Assembly: GCA_003134045.1 (NCBI GenBank)
Contig: PLAH01000040.1
Span: 1 to 64,000, forward strand
Direction of reading: 5' to 3'
Origin: Gammaproteobacteria bacterium
GTDB lineage: Bacteria > Pseudomonadota > Gammaproteobacteria > Steroidobacterales > Steroidobacteraceae
Length of the DNA stretch: 64,000 bases
Below are positions 28,149 to 36,784 of this stretch, one piece after another. A model generated the notes under the pieces. The model made no database searches and had not been told where the DNA came from. It was given only the letters and a program-made list of their open reading frames with translations. Both the position numbers and the translations under genes were made by a program. Position 1 is the first letter of the stretch. The number at the start of each line of letters is the position of its first letter.

Positions 28149-30635
28149 TCACTGCCCCAGCGTCACCTGCAGAATGCTGCGCCGGATCTGCTCCGACAGC
28201 ACGAGTTGCGCATCGGTCGCGACCCCCAGCAACGGTTCACCGTACTTAAGATTTCCGGCCGTCGATTTCTGCACGGCGTTTCGGCGCTGCAGTAAATCGA
28301 TGAAATTCCGAAACAGGCTCTTGTCGAAGAATTCGGGGGAGTCGAGCCCGTACAGCACCGACATGCGCTGCGCCATCAAGTGGCAGCGCTCTTCGAGCGC
28401 CTCCTGGCCGATCTGCCCCGAACCCGCCTGCAGCAACAGCGCGACGACCAGGTAGTAGCGCTCGATGGTCTGAATGGTCGCCTCGGCGAGCAACGACAGT
28501 CTGATGGCCTCCAGAGACGTGGGCGCCGGGCGGCGCCATTCGCTGCGCGCGGCATCGACCTCGAGCAGCTTCAGCTCGACGAAGGTATCGAGCAGCGCGT
28601 CGACCACCGCACCGATCTGCGACTCATCCCAGCGCAGAAACAATTCCGCGGCAATGTAAGGGTACACCCTCCACACGAGGCGCTGCAGGTCCACGGTGCG
28701 CATGCTCGCGTTGCCGATGAAACAGCAGGCGATCAGCGACGGCATGGCGAACAGGTGCAATGTGTTGTTGCGATAGTACGTCGCCAGCACCGCGTTCTCG
28801 GCATTCATGCGCATGATGTCGCCGAGCGGATGCTTTTGCCGCTCGAGCATCCCCATGTTTTCCGCATAACGCGTCATGGCGGCGCCGCTGTCGGTGGTGA
28901 TGGTGACCAGAGGCCCGTAGGGCGCGTCGCGCAGCAGCCGCTGGTATACCTCGAGCTGATTCACCAGCGCAGCTTCGGGCAGCGCCTGGCGCGGCGAGGC
29001 CAGCATCGCCGTCGCAATGAGATTGACCGGCGTCACCGCCGCCGCCGCGTTGATTCCCTGCGCGATGGACAACCCTAAGTCACCGATCGCATCGGTGATC
29101 CAGGCGGCCCTCGATTCCTCGTCCTCCAGCCGGCTGTCGCGCCACAGCGGATTGTGTCTTTGCAGCAGCGCCTCGAGCGCGATGGGCGTCCCTAAGTTGA
29201 CGTGCACCTTGCCGAAGCGGTTGCGCAGCACGGCGACCGACGCCCTCACCAACCCGAAGACGCTCTCCTTCTCCTTCGGCTGGCCGGACAACTCGCCGAT
29301 GTAGGTTCTGCCCTCGACGATGCGTTCGTAGCCGAAATACACCGGCATGAAGATGACCGGCCGTTTCGGATCCCGCAGAAAGCTGCGCACGGTCATCGAC
29401 AGCATGCCGGTGCGCGGCGACTGCAGACGGCCCGTGCGGCTGCGGCCGCCTTCGATGAAGTACTCGAGCGGATGGCCGCGCGCCATCATGAAACCCAGGT
29501 ACTTGGTGAACACCACCGAATACAGCAGGTCGCCCTTGAAACTGCGGCGCAGGAAGAAAGCGCCCCCCTTGCGCAGAAACCGGCCTATCACCGGCATGTT
29601 CAGGTTGACGCCGGCGGCGACGTGCGGCACGGCGAAGCCCTTGCGGTAGATCACATAGGACAGCAGCAGATAGTCCATGTGGCTGCGGTGGCACGGCACG
29701 TAAATGATTTCCGCACCGTCGCCCACCTCGCTCAAGTTTTCGACGTGCTCGAACTCCACGCCGTCGTACAGCCAGTTCCACAATCGGCCCAGCAACACCG
29801 ACATGAACGTGACGAAGGCCTGGGAGTAATTGGCTGCGATCTCCACCGCATGCCGGCGCGCCAGGATGAGCGCCGCACGGCGCGTCAGGGGACGGCCCGC
29901 GTTGCGGCGTGCCGCCATCTCCCGGCGCACGGCCTGGCGAACCGCCTGCGTTTTCAGGATTTGCGCGACCAGAGTGCGCCGATGCGAGAGATCCGGTCCG
30001 ATGGTCGATGCGCGCTGCGCCCGCAGCCCGCCGCGCAGGGAGCGCCACAGGCGCCGCACCGTGCGCGGCGGGCTCAAGTTCTCCTGCATCGCATCGCGCA
30101 GGCGCACCGGCTCGCCGAAATACACGAGCGTGTTGCGGCCGTTGAAGATCACGTTGAGCAGCTTGCGGAAGGGGCCCACCAAAGCCCAATCCTCGGTGAA
30201 CAGCAGCCGCCACAGACTCACTTCCTTATGCGGCGCCCTGCCCCAGAATATGGCCACGGGCACGAGATCCACGTCGAAATCCGGATGCGACGCCGCCGCG
30301 GCGACCAGCTGATCGAGATAGCGCGGTGCGCGCTCGATGGGCCGGCTGCCGAACGCGCTCGTTCGCCGGATGAGCTCGAAGTAAGCGCGTTCGGCGCGAC
30401 GAATGCCGACCCGCAGCCGGCGCTCGGGGCTCGGCAACCGCGCGTGAGCGCATGCCATGTTGAGCACGGCAAGATCCACCTGGCTCTCGCGCTCGAGCAC
30501 GTAGCACACCGGACGCGGCCGGGCCGCGATCTGGGCGGCCGCATCCTCGGGCTTGATGGCGATGCGCACCCATAACCCTAAGACTTTGCGGACGCTCCAA
30601 TGCCAAGCTTGGCCCAAGTCATCGAAGGGACTCAT
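28149..30635 (-). CDS. plsB: Glycerol-3-phosphate 1-O-acyltransferase
   Basis: 828 aa; YVPCHRSHMDYLLLSYVIYRKGFAVPHVAAG, FIEGGRSRTGRLQSPRTGML, FMPVYFGYERIVEGRTYIGEL. Confidence 0.97.
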   Translation of the reverse strand: MSPFDDLGQAWHWSVRKVLGLWVRIAIKPEDAAAQIAARPRPVCYVLERESQVDLAVLNMACAHARLPSPERRLRVGIRRAERAYFELIRRTSAFGSRPIERAPRYLDQLVAAAASHPDFDVDLVPVAIFWGRAPHKEVSLWRLLFTEDWALVGPFRKLLNVIFNGRNTLVYFGEPVRLRDAMQENLSPPRTVRRLWRSLRGGLRAQRASTIGPDLSHRRTLVAQILKTQAVRQAVRREMAARRNAGRPLTRRAALILARRHAVEIAANYSQAFVTFMSVLLGRLWNWLYDGVEFEHVENLSEVGDGAEIIYVPCHRSHMDYLLLSYVIYRKGFAVPHVAAGVNLNMPVIGRFLRKGGAFFLRRSFKGDLLYSVVFTKYLGFMMARGHPLEYFIEGGRSRTGRLQSPRTGMLSMTVRSFLRDPKRPVIFMPVYFGYERIVEGRTYIGELSGQPKEKESVFGLVRASVAVLRNRFGKVHVNLGTPIALEALLQRHNPLWRDSRLEDEESRAAWITDAIGDLGLSIAQGINAAAAVTPVNLIATAMLASPRQALPEAALVNQLEVYQRLLRDAPYGPLVTITTDSGAAMTRYAENMGMLERQKHPLGDIMRMNAENAVLATYYRNNTLHLFAMPSLIACCFIGNASMRTVDLQRLVWRVYPYIAAELFLRWDESQIGAVVDALLDTFVELKLLEVDAARSEWRRPAPTSLEAIRLSLLAEATIQTIERYYLVVALLLQAGSGQIGQEALEERCHLMAQRMSVLYGLDSPEFFDKSLFRNFIDLLQRRNAVQKSTAGNLKYGEPLLGVATDAQLVLSEQIRRSILQVTLGQ

Positions 30636-30648
30636 GGATGCCTCGAGT

Positions 30649-30894
30649 TTACGGTGGGTTGTCGCCGCGCTCTTGGTTGTCGACCGCTTTGCGCGTGTCG
30701 TCGGTGTTCCGATCCACGGTGTCCTGCACGCCGCGCGCGCGCTCGAGCTGCTGCGTGAGCGGATCGAATACCGTCTTCGGCGGCGCCGCGCCGGACGGCG
30801 CAGGTGCGGCGGGGGGCGCCCCGCTTTGGCCGGACGAGCATCCTAAAATGAACGAAAGCGGCAGCGCGGCGGTCAAAAGCTTCAGCACGTCCAT
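30649..30894 (-). CDS. Small putative lipoprotein
   Basis: MDVLKLLTAALPLSFILGCSSGQSGAPPAAP lipobox. Confidence 0.55.
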   Translation of the reverse strand: MDVLKLLTAALPLSFILGCSSGQSGAPPAAPAPSGAAPPKTVFDPLTQQLERARGVQDTVDRNTDDTRKAVDNQERGDNPP

Positions 30895-30974
30895 TGCACC
30901 CCCTCGTAACAACCAGCCCGCGGAGACCTTGAGTGTACAATCCTCGACGACAGCCAGTCACTCGGAGTTCGCGC

Positions 30975-31904
30975 ATGGTTCGATTCGTGTTGTTGATGTT
31001 CTTGACGGTCAATGCCTACGCAGCGGAATCGACCGTCGATATCGACACGGCGGCGAAGATATACCAAGGCGCGGCAATACGCGAACAAGTCCGGGCCTCG
31101 TTGGGCGCGATGCCCGAACACGTACGCCAGCTGTTCGCCGCCGATACTTCCGTCAGGCTCTCGGACCCGCAGCTCGCCGCGGTCACTGCGGCCGCCGTGC
31201 GCGGCTTTCGCATCGATGTATTCGAGGCGCCCGCGCTGCAGGTCTTCGCCGAGCACCTGGATACCGCCACCGTCAACAAGACCCAAGCCTTTCTCGGCAG
31301 CGACTCAGGGCGGCGCATGGTGGCCGCGGACTTGGCTCTCGCGACCCTCGGCGAGTCCAACATCGACAAAGTGATGAACGGCGAAACGACCGCGCCCTCG
31401 ACGCCCAAGCGCGACGTGATCTTCGACAAGCTCGAACGCGCCACGCGTTCCACCGAATCGACGGTGCAGATCTTCTTGAGCATGGGCCAGGCCGTGGCCG
31501 TGGGCACGGCGGTCGGATCCGGCTTGGACCGCGTCGCCGTCGAAGAACGGGCCCATAAGTCGGGCGAGGCGAGCCGCGCCGGATTGGAAGAGAACATGCG
31601 GCTTCCCATGCGCCGGTTCATGTCCTACGGGTATCGGGATCTGTCCGACTCGGACCTGAAGCACATCCTCGCGTTCATGGAATCCCCTGCCGGCAAGCGC
31701 TATGTGGCCGCCTACAACGCCGCCCTGGGAGCGGGATTCGACGCCATGGGACGGCGCACCGGCGAGCAACTCGGTGAAAGCCTGCGCGAACTGGCACTGG
31801 CGCAAATGTCGCGGCCGCCCGAGGATCTGCCGCCCGCCGGGATTGCGGCGCCGCCGGCGCTGCTGCCGCATACCACGAGGCCGTCGGCGGCGCCGAATCC
31901 TTAA
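30975..31904 (+). CDS. Secreted DUF2059-like protein
   Basis: Signal peptide MVRFVLLMFLTVNAYAAE; SDSDLKHILAFMESPAGKRYVAAYNAALGAGF. Confidence 0.75.
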   Translation: MVRFVLLMFLTVNAYAAESTVDIDTAAKIYQGAAIREQVRASLGAMPEHVRQLFAADTSVRLSDPQLAAVTAAAVRGFRIDVFEAPALQVFAEHLDTATVNKTQAFLGSDSGRRMVAADLALATLGESNIDKVMNGETTAPSTPKRDVIFDKLERATRSTESTVQIFLSMGQAVAVGTAVGSGLDRVAVEERAHKSGEASRAGLEENMRLPMRRFMSYGYRDLSDSDLKHILAFMESPAGKRYVAAYNAALGAGFDAMGRRTGEQLGESLRELALAQMSRPPEDLPPAGIAAPPALLPHTTRPSAAPNP

Positions 31905-32407
31905 GCCAGATCGACCAGGAAGGCGCGCAGCAGCCGGCCGATGGTGCGGATCTGATCTTCCAGCCGGTGATCCGAGTCGAGCACGTGCAGCGCCGCTGAG
32001 CGCTCCTGCGCCCAGCGCACGCTATTGGCGATGGGCACGATGTCGTCGTGCCAGCCATGCACGACGACCGTGGGGCACGGGACATCCTGGGGCGTATAAG
32101 CCTCGAAGCCGGGCATATAGAACGCCGGCGCCAACAGAAACACTCCACGGGGCCTGACTCGGGCGGCGGCGGCGGCGGCCACGTGCCCACCGAGACTGGA
32201 ACCTACCAGCACCACCGGACCCGCGATGGCGGCGGCCGTCCGCACCAGTTTCTCGACCCGGGCGGCGGGGTCGTCCATGCCGCGATAGTCGACGGATTCC
32301 ACCGCCAGCTCGAGGTCGCGCGCCACCGCCGCCATGGCGGTAATCTTCGCGCCCCACGGCCCGCTTTCCTTGCCGTGTGAAAACACCACCGTATCGGATC
32401 GACTCAT
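31901..32407 (-). CDS. Alpha/beta hydrolase
   Basis: VFSHGKESGPWGAKITAMA, VVLVGSSLGGHVAAAAAAR, VVVHGWHDDIVP, DSDHRLED. Confidence 0.88.
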   Translation of the reverse strand: MSRSDTVVFSHGKESGPWGAKITAMAAVARDLELAVESVDYRGMDDPAARVEKLVRTAAAIAGPVVLVGSSLGGHVAAAAAARVRPRGVFLLAPAFYMPGFEAYTPQDVPCPTVVVHGWHDDIVPIANSVRWAQERSAALHVLDSDHRLEDQIRTIGRLLRAFLVDLA

Positions 32408-32465
32408 TTTACCTCGCTTGCCGCAACGCGCAATCAAGAAACCCATCCGCGGCCGTTATAAGAAC

Positions 32466-34250
32466 ATGGCATTGGAGGAAGAACCGTCGAGCGCACTACA
32501 GGCTATGCGCCCCGCGCTCGACTGTCTCCGGGATTGTGCCGATTTGGCCGACGTGGACGCCCCCTGCCTCGAGATACTGGCGGCCGCCGCGATCCAGTTC
32601 TCCCTGCCGGCCGGCAGCCCCCTGTACCAAGCGGGATCCGCCGGCGAGGGAGTATATCTGCTCGTCGGCGGCCGTTTGGGGGTGGCCGTCGCCGGCGGCG
32701 GCCCGTGGGTCGCGGAAATCGCCCGCGGCGAACTGGTGGGCGAGACCGGCTGGCTGCTCCGGGAACCCCATGGCGCCACCGTGGTGGCGCTGCGCGACAG
32801 CGAACTGCTGCTGATCCCGAATTCCCGCCTCGACGCGGCGACCGCGACCTCGACGTCGCTGTCGCTGGCGCTGGCTCGTCTGGCGGCGCGCCGCTTGCTT
32901 CGCAGCAAGCGTCCGGACCGCACACTCGAGCGGGCACGGGTCTTCGTCATCGTTCCCAACAACGAAGAAATCGATGTCGCCGAATTGGCGACTCGGCTGG
33001 TCGCCGAACTGTCCCGCGGCGGCTCGACCGAACTGGTGTGGGACGTGCGCGCCCGCACGCACACCGCGGCGTGGTTCAACCGCATCGAGGAGCTGAACGA
33101 TTACGTCGTGTATGTGGCGGATCCCACCGAATCGGCCTGGACGCGCCAATGTTGCCGACAGGCCGACGTGATCCTGCTGGCCGCCCGGGCCCGCGCCGGC
33201 GCACGTCCCTGGCCGATGAGCATTTCCGGGGCGGCGGTGGCGCGCGCTGCGCGCATCGAGCTCGCGCTGCTGCACGACGGCAGCTTCGAGGCGGGCGCCG
33301 CCACCCGCTGGCTCGCCGAGCTGCCGGCGGCCTCGCATCATCACCTGATCGACGCCGCCGATTTGGGCAGGATGGCGCGTCTGCTGACCCGGCGGGGAGT
33401 GGGATTGGTGCTGTCGGGCGGCGGCGCGCGCGGCTTTGCGCATCTCGGGATCGTTCGGGCGCTGCGGGAAGCGCGAATCCCCATCGATTTCGTGGGCGGC
33501 GCCAGCATCGGCGCCATCATCGCGGCGGGCGTTGCCATGGGGTGGAGCGATGAGGAGATGCGGCATCGCTACCGCCGCGGCTTCGTCGACAGCAATCCGG
33601 TGAACGACTATACCTTCCCGCTGGTCGCCCTGACACGCGGCCGCAAGGTGTCGCGTCTGTTGCAGCGTGAATACGGGGATGTGTTGATCGAGGATTTGCG
33701 TCACCCGTTCTTCTGCGTGAGCTCGAACCTGACCACCGGCCGAGCCTTCGAGCACCGCGCAGGTCCCGTGTCGCAGGCGCTGCGTGCGGCGGTCGCCATT
33801 CCCGGCGTGATGCCGCCGGTGCCCTGGGGCGACGATCTTCTGGTCGACGGCGCCGTCATCAACAATCTGCCCGTGGACGTAATGCAGCGCCACGCGCCGG
33901 GACTGGTGATCGGCAGCGATGTCGGCGCGGACCGCAGCCACAACGCGCAACGGCGTATGAACATCTTCCAGATCCTGATGCACTCAGGCATGGTCAACAG
34001 CGCCGCAACCGCCGCCGCGCAGCGCACGCTCGCCGACGTCTTGCTCAAACCGCCGCTCCCCAATATCGATCTTTTGAACTGGCGCGCGTTCGACCGCGCC
34101 ATCGAGGCCGGCTACCGCTACGCGCGGCAGGCACTGGAAGAACTGGCGGACATCCCGCGATTGGTCGCCGAGGTCGCCGAAACGCCGCACTCGAGCTCGC
34201 TGGCCGCGGAACTCGAGCGACGCGCGGCCGCTATGGCAGCAGCTGATTAG
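32466..34250 (+). CDS. Cyclic-nucleotide-binding-domain patatin-like phospholipase (NTE/RssA family)
   Basis: N-terminal cNMP-like domain (AGSAGEGVYLLVGGRLGVAV), C-terminal GLVLSGGGARGFAHLGIVRALREA, GASIGA, DGAVINNLPVDVM. Confidence 0.9.
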   Translation: MALEEEPSSALQAMRPALDCLRDCADLADVDAPCLEILAAAAIQFSLPAGSPLYQAGSAGEGVYLLVGGRLGVAVAGGGPWVAEIARGELVGETGWLLREPHGATVVALRDSELLLIPNSRLDAATATSTSLSLALARLAARRLLRSKRPDRTLERARVFVIVPNNEEIDVAELATRLVAELSRGGSTELVWDVRARTHTAAWFNRIEELNDYVVYVADPTESAWTRQCCRQADVILLAARARAGARPWPMSISGAAVARAARIELALLHDGSFEAGAATRWLAELPAASHHHLIDAADLGRMARLLTRRGVGLVLSGGGARGFAHLGIVRALREARIPIDFVGGASIGAIIAAGVAMGWSDEEMRHRYRRGFVDSNPVNDYTFPLVALTRGRKVSRLLQREYGDVLIEDLRHPFFCVSSNLTTGRAFEHRAGPVSQALRAAVAIPGVMPPVPWGDDLLVDGAVINNLPVDVMQRHAPGLVIGSDVGADRSHNAQRRMNIFQILMHSGMVNSAATAAAQRTLADVLLKPPLPNIDLLNWRAFDRAIEAGYRYARQALEELADIPRLVAEVAETPHSSSLAAELERRAAAMAAAD

Positions 34251-35871
34251 CGAGGCTTTCGACCCACGCGATTTCTGCGGGGCTGTATTGCACGGAGTTC
34301 AGGCGATTGAGACTTGCGGGGACGATCCGGCTGCCGGACGCCGAATGCGAAATCCGAAAACTATGGAATTCGCGGCGCCGCGCGGCCGCGAATCCGATCA
34401 GCAGCTGGAAGTCGCTCGAGGTCGCGCTCTGCTCGGAATTCAGCCGCCCGTCGCAGATCACGAAAAACGACTCTTCCAAGGGCCGGTCCGCAAACGCGCC
34501 CGCCGCGTGCAGCCGCTCGAAGAATCTGCGCACCTGCAGGGCCGCAAGTTCTGCAACGTCCAGATGCGGCCTGGCGAGCACCACCCAGCGGGTGCCGCGC
34601 TCCACGCAGTTGAGAATGAACAGCGCCAGGCGCCGCGCCGCGAGATTCTGCCAATCCGCCGCGCCTGCCGTGCCCGCCGCCAGCGTCCGCAGCTGCACAC
34701 CGATCCGCGCGGCCGATCGCACCGCTTGAATGGTATTCACGCCGAGAGCGGCCAGCCGCATGCGCTTGTCCTCCGAAACCAGGCAACTGGGCCTGAAACC
34801 GGGGCGCAATATCGCGTCCTCGACCTTCGCCGGACCCCACACCGGATGCTGCTCGTCCGACCGCGCCAGCGTCCCCGCCACCGCACCGCCGGGCGCGAAC
34901 GACTCGAAGTGGCCACGCAACTTGTCGTGCGCGAGAATTCGGGGGAAATACATGAGCGCATTCTCGGTCGAGAGATTCCATTGGCGCATGCCCGCGAGCG
35001 CCTCATCCGCGGTGTGCCAGTGCGCCGGCGGATCGACGATGAGCAAGGCGCGGCGCTCCTTGCAGAAGCGCGCCGCCACCAGCAAGGTGCCGGGCCCCAC
35101 GTCCTGCTCGCGCGACAGCGGCGGAATGCACAGCAAATTGAAGTGCTCGCCGGTGTCGAGCGCGAACAATCCGGACTTGTCGATCTCGGAGCCGATCACA
35201 TCGTAGTCCGTGAGCGGCGCCCCGTCATCGCCGGCATTCGAACTGACGTAGCGGGTGGCGAGCCCGCTGGTGGCGTCCAGGGTGCGATCGGGACGCTCCG
35301 TGGGCACCTCCCCGGCCAGCTGCACGAGTTCCGACTCCGCCAGCAGCGCACCCACGTAGCGCTCGGCCTCGGGCGCGATCGAGGCCCGCAGAAATATCTC
35401 CTGGTCTTCGATCTGTTGCGTCCCTTGCACGCGCACCCGTTGCACGGTCAGATTGAATTCCGTCGCGCCGGCCACGGGCACATTGTCGTAGTCGACGCTG
35501 GCGCGCAGAAATTCCCGGGTCCCCGGGCGCATGGCCCGCAGACGCAAGCAACCGGCGCCGGCATGCAGCGTCAATGTGGCCGGCCGGGCTCCATTGGCCA
35601 CGCGTACGACCAGCGCTTCACGACCGCCATTGTCGAAGAACTGTTCCACGGCATATCCCAACGGGCTCGGCTGCCATAGGCCGCCGAACATGGATTGGAA
35701 TTCCGCGAAGCTGCGCAGAAAGAGGGGGCGGTTGACCGGCCCACGCAGCGTGCGGCCCACGAACGCGGTACGCGCAGTGCCTAGGCGCGCGATGTTCTGG
35801 TCAGGACCACGTTCTTCTTCGACCCGGATCCCCAGGCCGTTCGGCATCACCAAGCAATTCCCCTGGGACAA
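34231..35871 (-). CDS. Orphan phage-tail-sheath-family protein (contractile injection system sheath-like)
   Basis: 546 aa; N-terminal GIRVEEERGPDQNIARLGTARTAFVGRTLRGPVNRPLFLRSFAEFQSMFGG..YAVEQFFDNGGREALVVRVA, C-terminal ALFILNCVERGTRWVVLARPHLDVAELAALQVRRFFERLHAAGAF...FFVICDGRLN typical of tail sheath proteins. Confidence 0.88.
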   Translation of the reverse strand: MSQGNCLVMPNGLGIRVEEERGPDQNIARLGTARTAFVGRTLRGPVNRPLFLRSFAEFQSMFGGLWQPSPLGYAVEQFFDNGGREALVVRVANGARPATLTLHAGAGCLRLRAMRPGTREFLRASVDYDNVPVAGATEFNLTVQRVRVQGTQQIEDQEIFLRASIAPEAERYVGALLAESELVQLAGEVPTERPDRTLDATSGLATRYVSSNAGDDGAPLTDYDVIGSEIDKSGLFALDTGEHFNLLCIPPLSREQDVGPGTLLVAARFCKERRALLIVDPPAHWHTADEALAGMRQWNLSTENALMYFPRILAHDKLRGHFESFAPGGAVAGTLARSDEQHPVWGPAKVEDAILRPGFRPSCLVSEDKRMRLAALGVNTIQAVRSAARIGVQLRTLAAGTAGAADWQNLAARRLALFILNCVERGTRWVVLARPHLDVAELAALQVRRFFERLHAAGAFADRPLEESFFVICDGRLNSEQSATSSDFQLLIGFAAARRREFHSFRISHSASGSRIVPASLNRLNSVQYSPAEIAWVESLANQLLP

Positions 35872-35914
35872 TTCGAGCGGATTTTACCACACGGCGCTCG
35901 CCTCTCGCGCGCCG

Positions 35915-36601
35915 TCAAGGCGCGAACAGCGGCACCTCGCGGCGCTTGAACAGCGGCACGAGCAACATACCCGCCAGAAAGCCGCCGATGTGCGCGCGGA
36001 ACGCCACGCTCGACCCGCCGCCATGGACCGCAAGATCGCTCACCAGCTGCACTGCGAACCACAGCAGCAACAGCAGCATGGCAGGGAGCCTGAGCGTGGT
36101 GAAGAAGAACGGCAGCAGCACCAACGTGAGTACTTGGGCGCGCGGGAACAGCAGCAGATACGCGCCGAGCACGCCCGAAATCGCGCCGCTCGCGCCGATG
36201 ATGGGATAGGCGGAATGCGGCTGGGACAGCGCCTGGGCGCAGATCGCGGCCGCGCCGCACAGGACATAGAACAGCAAATAGCGTGCATGACCCATCGAGT
36301 CCTCGACGTTGTCGCCGTAGATCCACAGATACAGCATGTTGCCGAGCAGATGCAGCCAGCCGCCGTGGAGAAACATGGACGTGAACGGCGAGGCGTAGCG
36401 GGGTATCCATTGCAGATCGGGCGGCAAGCGTGCGTCGGTCAGCAGGACGGCGGGAATGGCCCCGAGCGCGGCGACCACGCGGCGGCTCATCGCCGCGTCC
36501 AGCGAGCGCTGCCAAAGGAACACGGCACAGCACACGGCGATGAGCGAGGTCGTCACATAAGGCCTGAGCGCCGACGGCGTGTCATCCTTCAGCGGAATCA
36601 T
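35915..36601 (-). CDS. Rhomboid-family intramembrane serine protease
   Basis: MFLHGGWLHLLGNMLYLWIYGDNVEDSMGH, IGASGAISGVLGAYLLLFP, AHIGGFLAGMLL. Confidence 0.95.
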   Translation of the reverse strand: MIPLKDDTPSALRPYVTTSLIAVCCAVFLWQRSLDAAMSRRVVAALGAIPAVLLTDARLPPDLQWIPRYASPFTSMFLHGGWLHLLGNMLYLWIYGDNVEDSMGHARYLLFYVLCGAAAICAQALSQPHSAYPIIGASGAISGVLGAYLLLFPRAQVLTLVLLPFFFTTLRLPAMLLLLLWFAVQLVSDLAVHGGGSSVAFRAHIGGFLAGMLLVPLFKRREVPLFAP

Positions 36602-36640
36602 GCGGCCATCTTCACGCCGCCGGCCCGCGCCTCGAGCGCC

Positions 36641-36784
36641 TCAAGAGTCGCGCAGCGGCGCGCTCGGTGCCACCGGCGCCTCGTGCTCGGTTCGACGGCG
36701 CTCCAGTTCGATCCGCTCCTGCTCGGCCTCGGTCTTCTTGCGCGCGATCTCATCGAGCATCACCTTCATCCATTCACTGCTCAT
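36641..36784 (-). CDS. Small hypothetical protein (47 aa)
   Basis: MSSEWMKVMLDEIARKKTEAEQERIELERRRTEHEAPVAPSAPLRDS; overlaps M1 peptidase stop. Confidence 0.5.
   Translation of the reverse strand: MSSEWMKVMLDEIARKKTEAEQERIELERRRTEHEAPVAPSAPLRDS

Noticed and set aside
34231-36601. Possible prophage around the tail sheath gene
   Set aside because: No integrase, capsid, portal, tube, baseplate or lysis genes on either side; neighbours are cellular genes
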